Shown: positions 1-7,321 of the stretch, in pieces
How the letters are laid out: each line of letters begins with the position of its first letter
Position numbering within the stretch: position 1 is the first letter of the stretch
Notes under the pieces: model-generated
Databases searched by the model: none
Seen by the model: only the letters and a program-made list of their open reading frames with translations
Told to the model about the DNA's origin: nothing
Position numbers and translations under genes: made by a program
Source: Chloroflexota bacterium
GTDB taxonomy: Bacteria; Chloroflexota; Anaerolineae; Anaerolineales; Villigracilaceae
Reading direction: 5' to 3'
Length of the DNA stretch: 64,000 nt
NCBI GenBank assembly: GCA_029782225.1
Contig: JAKOVF010000273.1
Coordinates: 1-64,000, forward strand

Positions 1-57
1 CGAACCCACGACCTGACGATTACGAATCGTCTGCTCTGCCAGCTGAGCTACGGTGGC
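1..57 (-). tRNA. tRNA-Thr (anticodon CGT), partial
   Basis: On the minus strand the acceptor start GCCACCG is at 57-51. It is followed by a D arm (GCTC/GAGC) and an anticodon stem GACGA/TCGTC enclosing the loop TTCGTAA, which gives anticodon CGT (threonine, codon ACG). The T arm begins (GTGGGTTCG) and then the window ends, so the 3' part is missing. Confidence 0.93.
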
Positions 58-93
58 GTAGTGTGTGAGTCCCCTTTAGGGGATAGCGGCGAG

Positions 94-122
94 ATTATAA
101 GATATTCCCCCCAAGTTCGCAA
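94..122 (-). promoter_or_regulatory. sigma-70-type promoter of tRNA-Thr
   Basis: Reading the minus strand, TTGCGA (122-117) is separated by exactly 17 bp from a perfect TATAAT (99-94). The expected start point near 87 lies about 30 nt upstream of the tRNA 5' end. Consensus match and position both fit; no experimental evidence. Confidence 0.7.
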
Positions 123-169
123 GGAAAATCATGATATTCCTTGTGTTATTTCGTTTGTATAATACCCAC

Positions 170-217
170 GGTCACAGATTGCGCTTTCCACCTTCTAAAA
201 AAGCGCAGTTTGTGACC
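170..217. repeat. imperfect hairpin upstream of the GT4 gene
   Basis: GGTCACA (170-176) pairs with TGTGACC (211-217), and GCGCTTT (181-187) pairs with AAAGCGC (200-206), separated by a symmetric 4-nt internal loop. It lies between a TATAAT (158-163) and the coding start at 316, so it may be a leader hairpin or an operator. Its function is not known. Confidence 0.5.
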
Positions 218-315
218 GAGTGCGGTATAGTATTATGAAGAGCGCACAAGCTCCTTCGTTCTCTTCCTTTTGGGGAAGAAAATTCTGAACGAAGTCGTCA
301 AAGCCACAGGTAAAT

Positions 316-1575
316 ATGCTTCGAATTGCGATGCTTTCCTATCACACGTGTCCCCTGGCTACGCTGGGGGGCAAGGATACGGGCGGGATGAACGTCTATG
401 TGCGCGATCTGACGCGCGAACTTGGTCACATGGGAATCCATGTGGATGTGTTCACGCGCTCCCAAGATGAGCACGTCCCGCATGTGCTGCATGACCTGGG
501 CTATGGTAATCGGGTGGTTCATATTCCGGCTGGCCCCGAGGAGCCTCAGAGCAAAAGCGCGATTGCAAGCTATATCCCGGAATTTGTGGAAGGGATCAAA
601 CAGTTTGCAGCAGAGAAGGGCATCAAATACGACGTTATTCACAGTCATTACTGGATGTCCGGTTTGGCAGCGGAGGCGCTGAGTGACGCGTGGGGAGGGA
701 TTCCCATCGTCCACATGTTCCACACGCTGGGCGAGATGAAGAACCGGGTGGCGCGTTCGGAGGATGAACGCGCAGGGGAGGATCGACTTGCGGGGGAGAG
801 GCAGATCCTCGGTCGGGCGGACCGGGTCATTGTCGCGACCATAGCAGAGTTGACCCAGTTACGCTTTCTCTATCGCACCGATTCCAGGAAACTTGTCACC
901 ATCCCGCCGGGCGTGGACACGAGTCACTTTTACCCCATCCCCCCCGACGAGGCCAAACAATTCATCGGGCTGAAACCCGACACGCGCATCATTCTATTTG
1001 TAGGACGGATCGAGCCGCTCAAAGGTGTGGATACCTTGATCCAGGCTATGTCCTGTTTGCGCGTCTCAGATATTCCCAGGCCAGTCTATCTCGCGATCAT
1101 TGGCGGGGAACCGAATGCAAGTCCGCAGAATATGTCGGCCGAGATGGCGCGCCTGCAAAAACTGTGCGACGATCTCTGTATGGGCGGCATGGTTGTGTTC
1201 CTCGGTAAGCGCGGACAAGACACACTGCCTTACTACTATTCAGCCGCAGAGGCGCTGGTGATGCCGTCCTTGTATGAATCGTTTGGAATGGTCGCTTTGG
1301 AGGCCATGGCCTGCGGTACGCCTGTGATCGCATCCGAAGTCGGGGGACTCGGATACCTGGTCCAAAACGGCGAGACCGGGTATACGGTTCCCGATAGCGA
1401 ACCCGACCAGCTCTGTGAGAAGCTCACATGGCTGTTGGGCGACACCGAGTTACGCGAGGCTATGGGTGAGCGCGCAGCCGAGTATGCAAAAAACTATGCC
1501 TGGGACAAGATCGCGAACCAGGTGATCGCAGTCTACAATGAACTTGTTGAGGGCGAAAAGATGAGCATGAAATAA
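316..1575 (+). CDS. GT4 glycosyltransferase (MshA / sucrose-phosphate-synthase-like)
   Basis: A 419-residue retaining glycosyltransferase of the GT-B fold. The N-terminal acceptor domain has the glycine-rich TGGMNVYVRDL loop near residue 22, typical of MshA (D-inositol-3-phosphate glycosyltransferase) and sucrose-phosphate-synthase-like enzymes. The C-terminal donor domain has FVGRIEPLKGVDTL and the E-x7-E element ESFGMVALEAM. It probably transfers a sugar from a nucleotide donor in the cytoplasm; the acceptor cannot be fixed by sequence. It is a single gene, with an unrelated gene converging from the right. The start was chosen because MLRIAMLSYH begins the first beta strand; the ribosome site (acagg) is weak. 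Confidence 0.85.
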   Translation: MLRIAMLSYHTCPLATLGGKDTGGMNVYVRDLTRELGHMGIHVDVFTRSQDEHVPHVLHDLGYGNRVVHIPAGPEEPQSKSAIASYIPEFVEGIKQFAAEKGIKYDVIHSHYWMSGLAAEALSDAWGGIPIVHMFHTLGEMKNRVARSEDERAGEDRLAGERQILGRADRVIVATIAELTQLRFLYRTDSRKLVTIPPGVDTSHFYPIPPDEAKQFIGLKPDTRIILFVGRIEPLKGVDTLIQAMSCLRVSDIPRPVYLAIIGGEPNASPQNMSAEMARLQKLCDDLCMGGMVVFLGKRGQDTLPYYYSAAEALVMPSLYESFGMVALEAMACGTPVIASEVGGLGYLVQNGETGYTVPDSEPDQLCEKLTWLLGDTELREAMGERAAEYAKNYAWDKIANQVIAVYNELVEGEKMSMK

Positions 1576-1655
1576 GGAAGATGAAGCGCCCCGAAGGTTG
1601 TCTTACCAGACCATGCTGAACCGCCTAAACCTTCGAGACGGTGAACGTGGCTCGA

Positions 1656-2423
1656 TTATTCCTTCATTTTTACGTAGAAGATCGTCGAGCCATCCGTGAC
1701 CTGGGCTCGCATGTCAAAGCGGTCTTTCAGTTTTTGGATCATGCGTGAGAGTTGCTTGTGACCGTAGGTTCGCGGATCAAAACCGGGGTCGAGTTGGTAG
1801 AGCGAGCTTCCCATTGAATCCAGGCGTGCCCAGCCATCCTGTCCCACAGCCATTTCGAAGGCTTGACCAAGCAGGGGCATCGGATCGGCTTCTTCCTTTT
1901 CTCTTTCTTCCTTCGTTTTCTTTGCTCCGCCTCGATGCGTCCGCAGGGGTTGAACGGCCTTCTTTGCAACTACAAGGTTTTCCGTATAGACGAAGACGTC
2001 ACAGGCGTTGACGAAGGGCTTGGGCGTCTTCTTCTCACCGATGCCCATGACAAAAATTCCCGTCTCTCTGATGCGCGTAGCCAGACGGGTGTAATCGCTG
2101 TCCGAGGAGACCAGGCAGAAACCATCCACTACATCTGAATGGAGGATATCCATTGCATCGATGATCATGGCACTGTCTGTGGCGTTTTTGCCGATCGTGT
2201 AGCGGAATTGCTGGATGGGTTGGAAGGCGTGATAATTGAGAACTTCCTTCCAGGAGTTCATATTGGCGGTAGTCCAATCCCCGTATATGCGGCGCACGGT
2301 GACCTGTCCGTGGCGGCCGGCTTCCACAAGCATCTGGGGGAGCAGGCTGGGTTGTGCGTTGTCGCCGTCGATCAGCATGGCGATCTTGTCACGTGATAAT
2401 GGTGCTAGTTGTTCATCTGCCAT
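1656..2423 (-). CDS. NYN domain protein with C-terminal OST-HTH/LOTUS-like domain
   Basis: A 255-residue protein. Residues about 13-155 form a NYN (PIN-like) domain: the acidic strand MLIDGDNAQPS, the NATDSAMIIDAMD segment and VSSDSDYTRLA supply the metal-binding aspartates expected of this RNase-like family. After a lysine/glutamate-rich linker (about 165-180), the C-terminus (about 183-255) resembles an OST-HTH/LOTUS RNA-binding domain. Bacterial NYN/LOTUS proteins are presumed RNA-binding or RNA-cutting proteins; the target is unknown. The start ATG lies a few bases after a TATAAT on the same strand, so the transcript may be nearly leaderless. Its 5' side holds the long hairpin at 2475-2526. 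Confidence 0.85.
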   Translation of the reverse strand: MADEQLAPLSRDKIAMLIDGDNAQPSLLPQMLVEAGRHGQVTVRRIYGDWTTANMNSWKEVLNYHAFQPIQQFRYTIGKNATDSAMIIDAMDILHSDVVDGFCLVSSDSDYTRLATRIRETGIFVMGIGEKKTPKPFVNACDVFVYTENLVVAKKAVQPLRTHRGGAKKTKEEREKEEADPMPLLGQAFEMAVGQDGWARLDSMGSSLYQLDPGFDPRTYGHKQLSRMIQKLKDRFDMRAQVTDGSTIFYVKMKE

Positions 2424-2474
2424 AATTTAATTATACCTTTTGAGCACTATTCAGATTTTCTTCTTGAAAGGGTG

Positions 2475-2526
2475 CCGAATTTTGGGGTGTGAGCGTGCAT
2501 GCGCACGCTCACACCCCAAAATTCGG
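2475..2526. repeat. perfect 24-bp inverted repeat with ATGC loop
   Basis: Arms 2475-2498 and 2503-2526 are perfect reverse complements over 24 bp, with a 4-nt loop. It sits between the divergent starts of the NYN gene and the YHS gene, so it is not downstream of either, and no T-run follows on either strand. It could be an operator, a transcript hairpin or a mobile palindromic element. Confidence 0.85.
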
Positions 2527-2608
2527 TTATCTTCTCAAGGGAATTTTCGGAAGAAATCTCAATGGAGTATACTCGCAAACACCAAATCCTTTAAAGGAGA
2601 AATAAACC

Positions 2609-2770
2609 ATGGAAATTGACCCTGTCTGCAAAATGGAAGTGGATCCTGTCACTGCGCAGTGGAAATCTGAATACAAAGACCAGACTTATTATTTTTGTGC
2701 GCCCGGCTGCAAAGCCTCGTTTGATAAGGACCCTGAGAAGTACTTGAAAGGGGAAGATCAGGACCAATAG
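2609..2770 (+). CDS. YHS domain small protein
   Basis: A 53-residue protein beginning MEIDPVCKMEV and containing YYFCAPGCKASFDKDPEKYL. This is the whole YHS domain, with cysteines at the classic positions (DPVCKM and CAPGC). YHS domains occur in copper/heavy-metal ATPases and in free-standing small proteins, and are thought to bind metal. A good ribosome site (aaaggaga, 2593-2600) is 8 bp before the ATG, a TATACT -10-like box is at 2568-2573, and a terminator follows directly, so it is probably a monocistronic gene. Confidence 0.88.
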   Translation: MEIDPVCKMEVDPVTAQWKSEYKDQTYYFCAPGCKASFDKDPEKYLKGEDQDQ

Positions 2771-2779
2771 TTTTGTGTG

Positions 2780-2809
2780 GATATCGCTCCGACCGGGCGA
2801 TATCTTTTT
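2780..2809 (+). terminator. rho-independent terminator after the YHS gene
   Basis: GATATCGC (2780-2787) pairs with GCGATATC (2797-2804), followed by TTTTT. It begins 10 nt after the YHS stop codon. Confidence 0.85.
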
Positions 2810-2882
2810 ATGTCCGGGGATCTTTACGGAAGCTTTACAATTACTTTATCATCCAGTTGATCTGGAATGAGAGAATCCTGCC

Positions 2883-3566
2883 ATGACGAAAATCCTTGTT
2901 GTCGATGACGAACCCTCGATTCTGAACCTGGTCAGCGCGTATTTGAAGCCGGAAGGCTACGAGGTCTATACCGCGACAGATGGTCCCACGGGACTCAAAG
3001 CTGCGCGTGCCTTTAAACCTGACCTGCTGATTCTCGATGTCATGCTGCCCGGCATGGATGGCCTGGAACTGCTCTCTCGCCTGCGCAGGGAATCCGATAT
3101 GTACGTGATCCTGCTCACGGCTCGTACAGAGGAAACGGATAAGATCGTCGGTCTCTCCGTCGGTGCGGATGATTATGTGACCAAGCCGTTCAGCCCGCGC
3201 GAATTGACGGCGCGAGTCAAGGCGGCGGTGAGGCGTTTGAATACGGGAGGATCTTCCGGGGCGGAGGGAAGCGTGCTGTCCTTCCGCCATGTGCGGATTG
3301 ATGCAGGCGCGCGCCAGGTCACGGTGGATGATCAGCCTATTGAATTGACTGCCATTGAATTTGATTTGCTGCACGCGCTGGCAGAAAACCGTGGCCGCGT
3401 GCTCACGCGCGAGCAACTGCTTGAGAAGGTGTGGGGTGGGACGTATTATGGCGAAATGCGTGTGGTGGACGTGCATCTGGGGCATGTCCGTCAGAAGCTT
3501 GGGGATGGCGAAATCATTGCTACTGTGCGCGGTGTGGGCTATCGCTTTGACGATGAGCCGTTGTAG
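2883..3566 (+). CDS. OmpR/PhoB-family response regulator
   Basis: A 227-residue two-domain regulator. The receiver domain (about 3-117) has the acidic pocket VVDDEPS, the phospho-acceptor aspartate in LLILDVMLPGMDG (residue 53) and the lysine in TKPFSPREL (about 102). The C-terminal winged helix (about 130-224) has the usual LTAIEFDLLHALAENRGRV and VVDVHLGHVRQKL elements and should bind direct-repeat DNA. It lies 11 bp upstream of a histidine kinase, so the two form a pair. The signal and targets are unknown. Confidence 0.95.
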   Translation: MTKILVVDDEPSILNLVSAYLKPEGYEVYTATDGPTGLKAARAFKPDLLILDVMLPGMDGLELLSRLRRESDMYVILLTARTEETDKIVGLSVGADDYVTKPFSPRELTARVKAAVRRLNTGGSSGAEGSVLSFRHVRIDAGARQVTVDDQPIELTAIEFDLLHALAENRGRVLTREQLLEKVWGGTYYGEMRVVDVHLGHVRQKLGDGEIIATVRGVGYRFDDEPL

Positions 3567-3577
3567 GTTGAGGAACT

Positions 3578-4729
3578 ATGGTTGATTATTTCCAGCATCA
3601 CCTCGGCGCAAAGCTTTTGCTCTCTTACCTGATCATTATTGCAGTGGGCATTCTCGTATTGGTAATGGCCAGCCAATCGCTTCTGCCTGCATCTTTTAAC
3701 CGTCACATGGCCGGTGTGGATATGGCTGGAATGATGGGCGGAGGACAAGGCCCTGGCGCTCGGGGGCAGGGCATGGGGCAGCTTTATGCCGATTTCCGTG
3801 CGAGCTTCAATGAAGCGCTGCTTTATGCAGCTTTGGCCGCGACGCTCTTTGCGGCCGCGCTGGCTATATTCTTCAGCCGCACAGTGATTGCGCCCGTACG
3901 CGGTATGTCTCTCGCCACACAGCGTATCGCCGACGGGCGTTATGACGAGCGCGTGGCGGTGAGCGGCTCAGATGAGCTTGCCCAACTTGCGGCGCGTTTC
4001 AATCAGATGGCCGAAAAACTGGAGCAGGTCGAGTCCATGCGGCGGCGGCTGATCGGCGACGTGTCCCATGAGCTGCGCACGCCCCTGACTGCGATCAAGG
4101 GTTCGGCTGAGGGGTTGATGGACGGCGTCCTCCCTGCCACCGATGAGACCTATCAACAGATCCACGCAGAGGCGGAACGCCTGAGCCGCCTGGTGGATGA
4201 TTTGCAGGAGTTGAGCCGCGTCGAAGCTCATGCGTATGAATTAGACCTTCGAGACCTGGACGCTTCCGCGCTCATCAAGACGGTCATCAAGCGATTGCAG
4301 TACCAGTTCGATGAGAAACGCGTAACTCTAACATCCAGCCTGACTCCCAACCCAATCCTCCTCCACGCTGACGAAGACCGCATCGTACAGGTCCTGACCA
4401 ATCTGACAGGCAACGCACTGCAATATACGCCCGCAGGCGGACAGGTTTCCATTTCGGTGGAAGCGGCTGGCAGCGAAGCGCGCTTCTCGGTGAAAGATAC
4501 TGGCCTCGGAATTCCCACTGAACACCTCTCACACATCTTCGACCGCTTCTACCGCGTGGACAAGTCCCGTTCCCGCGCGCGCGGCGGCTCCGGCATCGGC
4601 TTGACGATTGCCAGGCATCTCGTTGAAGCACATGGAGGAAAGATTTGGGCGGAGAGCGAAGGCGAGGGGAAAGGCAGTACGTTTGTTTTTACATTGCCGC
4701 TAAAGGGCGGGATTGAATCCCGCCGCTGA
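3578..4729 (+). CDS. sensor histidine kinase with HAMP domain
   Basis: A 383-residue membrane kinase, partner of the preceding regulator. TM1 is about residues 11-31. A short extracytoplasmic loop is unusually rich in Met and Gly (MAGVDMAGMMGGGQG), followed by TM2 (about 86-106), HAMP (about 106-160), HisKA with phospho-histidine in GDVSHELRTPLT (about 165) and HATPase_c with N, G1 (DTGLGIP) and G2 (GSGIGLTI) boxes. A Met-rich sensor loop might bind copper or another soft metal; this is inference. The gene ends at 4729, three bases from the stop of a convergent gene. Confidence 0.95.
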   Translation: MVDYFQHHLGAKLLLSYLIIIAVGILVLVMASQSLLPASFNRHMAGVDMAGMMGGGQGPGARGQGMGQLYADFRASFNEALLYAALAATLFAAALAIFFSRTVIAPVRGMSLATQRIADGRYDERVAVSGSDELAQLAARFNQMAEKLEQVESMRRRLIGDVSHELRTPLTAIKGSAEGLMDGVLPATDETYQQIHAEAERLSRLVDDLQELSRVEAHAYELDLRDLDASALIKTVIKRLQYQFDEKRVTLTSSLTPNPILLHADEDRIVQVLTNLTGNALQYTPAGGQVSISVEAAGSEARFSVKDTGLGIPTEHLSHIFDRFYRVDKSRSRARGGSGIGLTIARHLVEAHGGKIWAESEGEGKGSTFVFTLPLKGGIESRR

Positions 4730-4731
4730 TT

Positions 4732-5403
4732 TTATGGCTGAATCGGCTTGACCACACCCACATCCGACGGCGCGCCGCCGAGGAGACCGATATCCTTGCA
4801 TGACTGCTTATCCAGCCGCAGGAGGATTACATCGTTGGAAGTGGTGTCCACCTGAATAATCGTTCCCACTTGATACTGTGAGTCCACGGTCAACTTGAAG
4901 GTTACCTGGTTTTGCGCGGGCAGATTATCCACGCATTTCTTTTTATCCGGGTGCTCGCGGTCTTCATCGATCGCGCGCAAGAGGGAACATGTATTGGGCA
5001 AGTCTACTGTCCCTGTATTTTTCACGGTTACGTAGGCATTCGTTACTTCGCCCATGCCATGCGTGATGTCAATACTCGTATTGCAGCCGAGGATATCCAC
5101 TGCAACAGATTGAACGACGACCGGTGAGGGTGTCGGAGTTATCGTATCCGTCGGTGTCGGCGTAAAAGTCTCTGTGGGAGGAACCGTCGGCGAAACGGGT
5201 GTGAGAACAATGATTCCCGGCGTATCGGTCGGTAGAACTGTACTCGTCCAGGTGGGAATCACAATGATCGGCGTCGGTGAGACAATCCCGGGAGTTCGTG
5301 TAGGGATTGGGGTCCACACCGGGAATGGCTGTGGCTGAACGGAAAATACATCACAGGATGTGAGAATCAATGTAAGCAGAACAGCGGCGATTAATCTCTT
5401 CAT
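4732..5403 (-). CDS. predicted lipoprotein with Pro/Thr-rich linker
   Basis: A 223-residue exported protein. The signal peptide MKRLIAAVLLTLILTSC ends in a lipobox (LTSC), so it should be anchored to the membrane by the cysteine. A long linker rich in Pro and Thr (about 20-100, with repeated PTxT and TPTP motifs) is followed by a C-terminal domain of about 120 residues with paired cysteines. The start at 5403 was preferred over an upstream in-frame start because it begins the signal peptide directly and follows a purine-rich GAGAGAGA site. The C-terminal domain is not recognised; it may be a beta-sandwich. Confidence 0.75.
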   Translation of the reverse strand: MKRLIAAVLLTLILTSCDVFSVQPQPFPVWTPIPTRTPGIVSPTPIIVIPTWTSTVLPTDTPGIIVLTPVSPTVPPTETFTPTPTDTITPTPSPVVVQSVAVDILGCNTSIDITHGMGEVTNAYVTVKNTGTVDLPNTCSLLRAIDEDREHPDKKKCVDNLPAQNQVTFKLTVDSQYQVGTIIQVDTTSNDVILLRLDKQSCKDIGLLGGAPSDVGVVKPIQP

Positions 5404-5464
5404 GTGAATCTCTCTTCTCTCTTCGTTTATTATACGCCACCGCCTCACTTATAGTTCCTGAATG

Positions 5465-5495
5465 AAAACATCCCTGCTATAAGGCGGGGATGTTT
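5465..5495 (-). terminator. terminator of the FAD oxidoreductase gene
   Basis: AAACATCCC (5466-5474) pairs with GGGATGTTT (5487-5495). On the minus strand the stem ends in a T-run. It is 19 nt downstream of the stop of the oxidoreductase gene. Confidence 0.75.
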
Positions 5496-5513
5496 ATTGT
5501 CGTACCTGTATTG

Positions 5514-6869
5514 CTACAACTGTCCGCTGTCTTCCATCGTCTCTATTTCCCTCAAATACTCCGGATTTTCGTAGCGCGAAAGTTCAAAAGTCAGCGCGTA
5601 GGCCGGCAGGCTTTTGCCCGTGATGTGCGCGGCCAGCAAATCTCCTGCGCCGCAAGCGGACATGATCCCGTAGCCCGAAACAGCTCCAATAATATACGCA
5701 CCCGCTATGCTAAGAGGTCCGATCAAAGGACGATTCTCGCGCGTACGCGTGTAGCAGCCGCCGTCGAGCTGCGGGCGCGGCATTTTCGCGAAATATTCCT
5801 TCATGCGTGGCAGCATGGTCGAGAGTCCGCGCAGGGCAATCTCCGGGTACTGCTCATCGAACGTCGGCGGCCAGAGCGGGTCAACTACCCTCGTTTTGAA
5901 ATCCCACAAGATCAGGATGGTCTGGTTTTCGCCGCTCCCCTCGGGCCGCGTGTGCACGCCGGCCGGGAACTTCTCCGTCAGCCAGTGTGCCTCCTGATCT
6001 GAGGCCAGTGCAGCGCGCTCGTCTGCTTGCCACGGAAGAAATTGGGCATCGTCCCAAATGAGGAGTGGAGCATGGCGCGGCACCACGCCCAGCGAATCCT
6101 TGATGGCGGCCCGCAGGTGCAGTTCGGTGTAAATCGGCAGGTCCAGGCCGAGCATTCCGCCGACTTCCTTCAGGAACGGTCCAGGTGCGGCGATGAAAAT
6201 GGGGGAAGTGACGAATTCTCCTGTCCTCAGCGTGACTCCGTTTACGCGGCCATTCGCCACATCTACTTCTGTCACGCGCTCGGATTCAAACCGGACCCCG
6301 AGTCTGCGGGCCGTTTCAAGGAGGTACATGCCCAACTGCTGGGCGCTCAGCCAACCTGCACGCCGGGCATGCAGTGCGGCCACAGCATCCTGGTTGAGAT
6401 ACGGAAAATGCTTCTGGATGAATGTAGAGCCGAGGAGCAAATCCGCGCCTGCTGGTTCGTCGGCAAATCCGTCTGCGTGGGCAGGTTGGTAGGATGACCT
6501 CTCAGCGGTGTGGACTCTCAAGGGACCCGCACCCAGGTTCGAGGTCAGTTTGGAGCGCTCTATCAGTGCAGGAACTTTTGATTCTTCAGCGGTGACGTAC
6601 AGGTAGCCGCGTCGATTCATTCGGAAGACGTTCCCAGATTCATTCGCCAGGTCTTCCATCAAATCGATCGAGCGGTTCATCAAAGCCAGCATCGCGCGGT
6701 CCGGCCACCAGTTCCGATAGCACTCTGTGGAGCGGTCGCTGGTGAACGAAAGGGGCGGGCGCTCATCGAGCAGCAGGATGTTGGTGAGACCTGCCCTGGC
6801 AAGGTAATGAGCGGCCGAAACGCCAGTAATGCCAGCACCGCAGATGATGGCGTCGAATGAACGGGTCAT
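5514..6869 (-). CDS. FAD-dependent oxidoreductase (DAO / sarcosine-oxidase-like)
   Basis: A 451-residue flavoprotein. The N-terminus has a Rossmann dinucleotide-binding motif (GAGITGVSAAHYL, from about residue 11) followed by LLLDERPP, the end of beta-2 that binds the ribose. The C-terminus has RTRENRPLIGP and AVSGYGIMSACGAGDLLAAHI, the second FAD-contacting segment of the D-amino-acid oxidase / sarcosine oxidase (DAO, FOXRED1-like) family. It should oxidise an amine or amino acid; the substrate cannot be told. It is followed by its own terminator. Confidence 0.85.
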   Translation of the reverse strand: MTRSFDAIICGAGITGVSAAHYLARAGLTNILLLDERPPLSFTSDRSTECYRNWWPDRAMLALMNRSIDLMEDLANESGNVFRMNRRGYLYVTAEESKVPALIERSKLTSNLGAGPLRVHTAERSSYQPAHADGFADEPAGADLLLGSTFIQKHFPYLNQDAVAALHARRAGWLSAQQLGMYLLETARRLGVRFESERVTEVDVANGRVNGVTLRTGEFVTSPIFIAAPGPFLKEVGGMLGLDLPIYTELHLRAAIKDSLGVVPRHAPLLIWDDAQFLPWQADERAALASDQEAHWLTEKFPAGVHTRPEGSGENQTILILWDFKTRVVDPLWPPTFDEQYPEIALRGLSTMLPRMKEYFAKMPRPQLDGGCYTRTRENRPLIGPLSIAGAYIIGAVSGYGIMSACGAGDLLAAHITGKSLPAYALTFELSRYENPEYLREIETMEDSGQL

Positions 6870-6899
6870 TTAGATTGTTTGTCGCTGTGAGCGAAACGA

Positions 6900-7172
6900 T
6901 CACGATCTGGAGAATCTATGGTTGAGTTCATCGTTGGATGGCTCAATCATAACCGAGCCATCAGGAAAAATGATAGTAGGAACCGTGCGGTTGCCCGAGT
7001 TGATTTCGCGGACGAACGCAGCACCCTTCTCATCTGCATCCACGTTGACTTCGACTACTTCAATGTGGTTGCGCTTGAAGAAGAATTTTGCGCGCCTGCA
7101 GTCAGGGCACCAATCCACGGAGTACATCACGATCTCCGCTGGCTGGCGGGTGTAGAGATTATTGGTTGCCAT
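6900..7172 (-). CDS. glutaredoxin-family protein (CPDC active site)
   Basis: A 90-residue thioredoxin-fold protein with the active site WCPDCRRAKFFF (about 22-33), the cis-proline segment TVPTIIFPDGS and a final helix. CPDC is unusual beside the CPYC of classical glutaredoxins and is shared with the N-terminal domain of the reductase at 7322-8536, to which it is clearly related. The start at 7172 is preferred because GGAGG lies 5 bp before it; an upstream in-frame extension has no such site. It is likely a redox partner of the fused reductase, by inference from adjacency. Confidence 0.85.
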   Translation of the reverse strand: MATNNLYTRQPAEIVMYSVDWCPDCRRAKFFFKRNHIEVVEVNVDADEKGAAFVREINSGNRTVPTIIFPDGSVMIEPSNDELNHRFSRS

Positions 7173-7287
7173 TGGCCCTCCGGAATATGGGTGAGAAAGA
7201 TCAATGAACCACTTGCAGACGCCCGCACCCCATTCTCGGGCTGCCCTTCGTGGATTTATGATTTGCCCATTATTGCATAAATACATC

Positions 7288-7319
7288 AAAAAGGCAGGTG
7301 CTAAAATTCCTGCTTTTTC
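7288..7319 (-). terminator. terminator downstream of the glutaredoxin-TrxR gene
   Basis: On the minus strand AAAAAGCAGG pairs with CCTGC-C-TTTTT, with one bulged base and a T-run, just after the stop at 7322. Confidence 0.65.
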
Positions 7320-7321
7320 TG

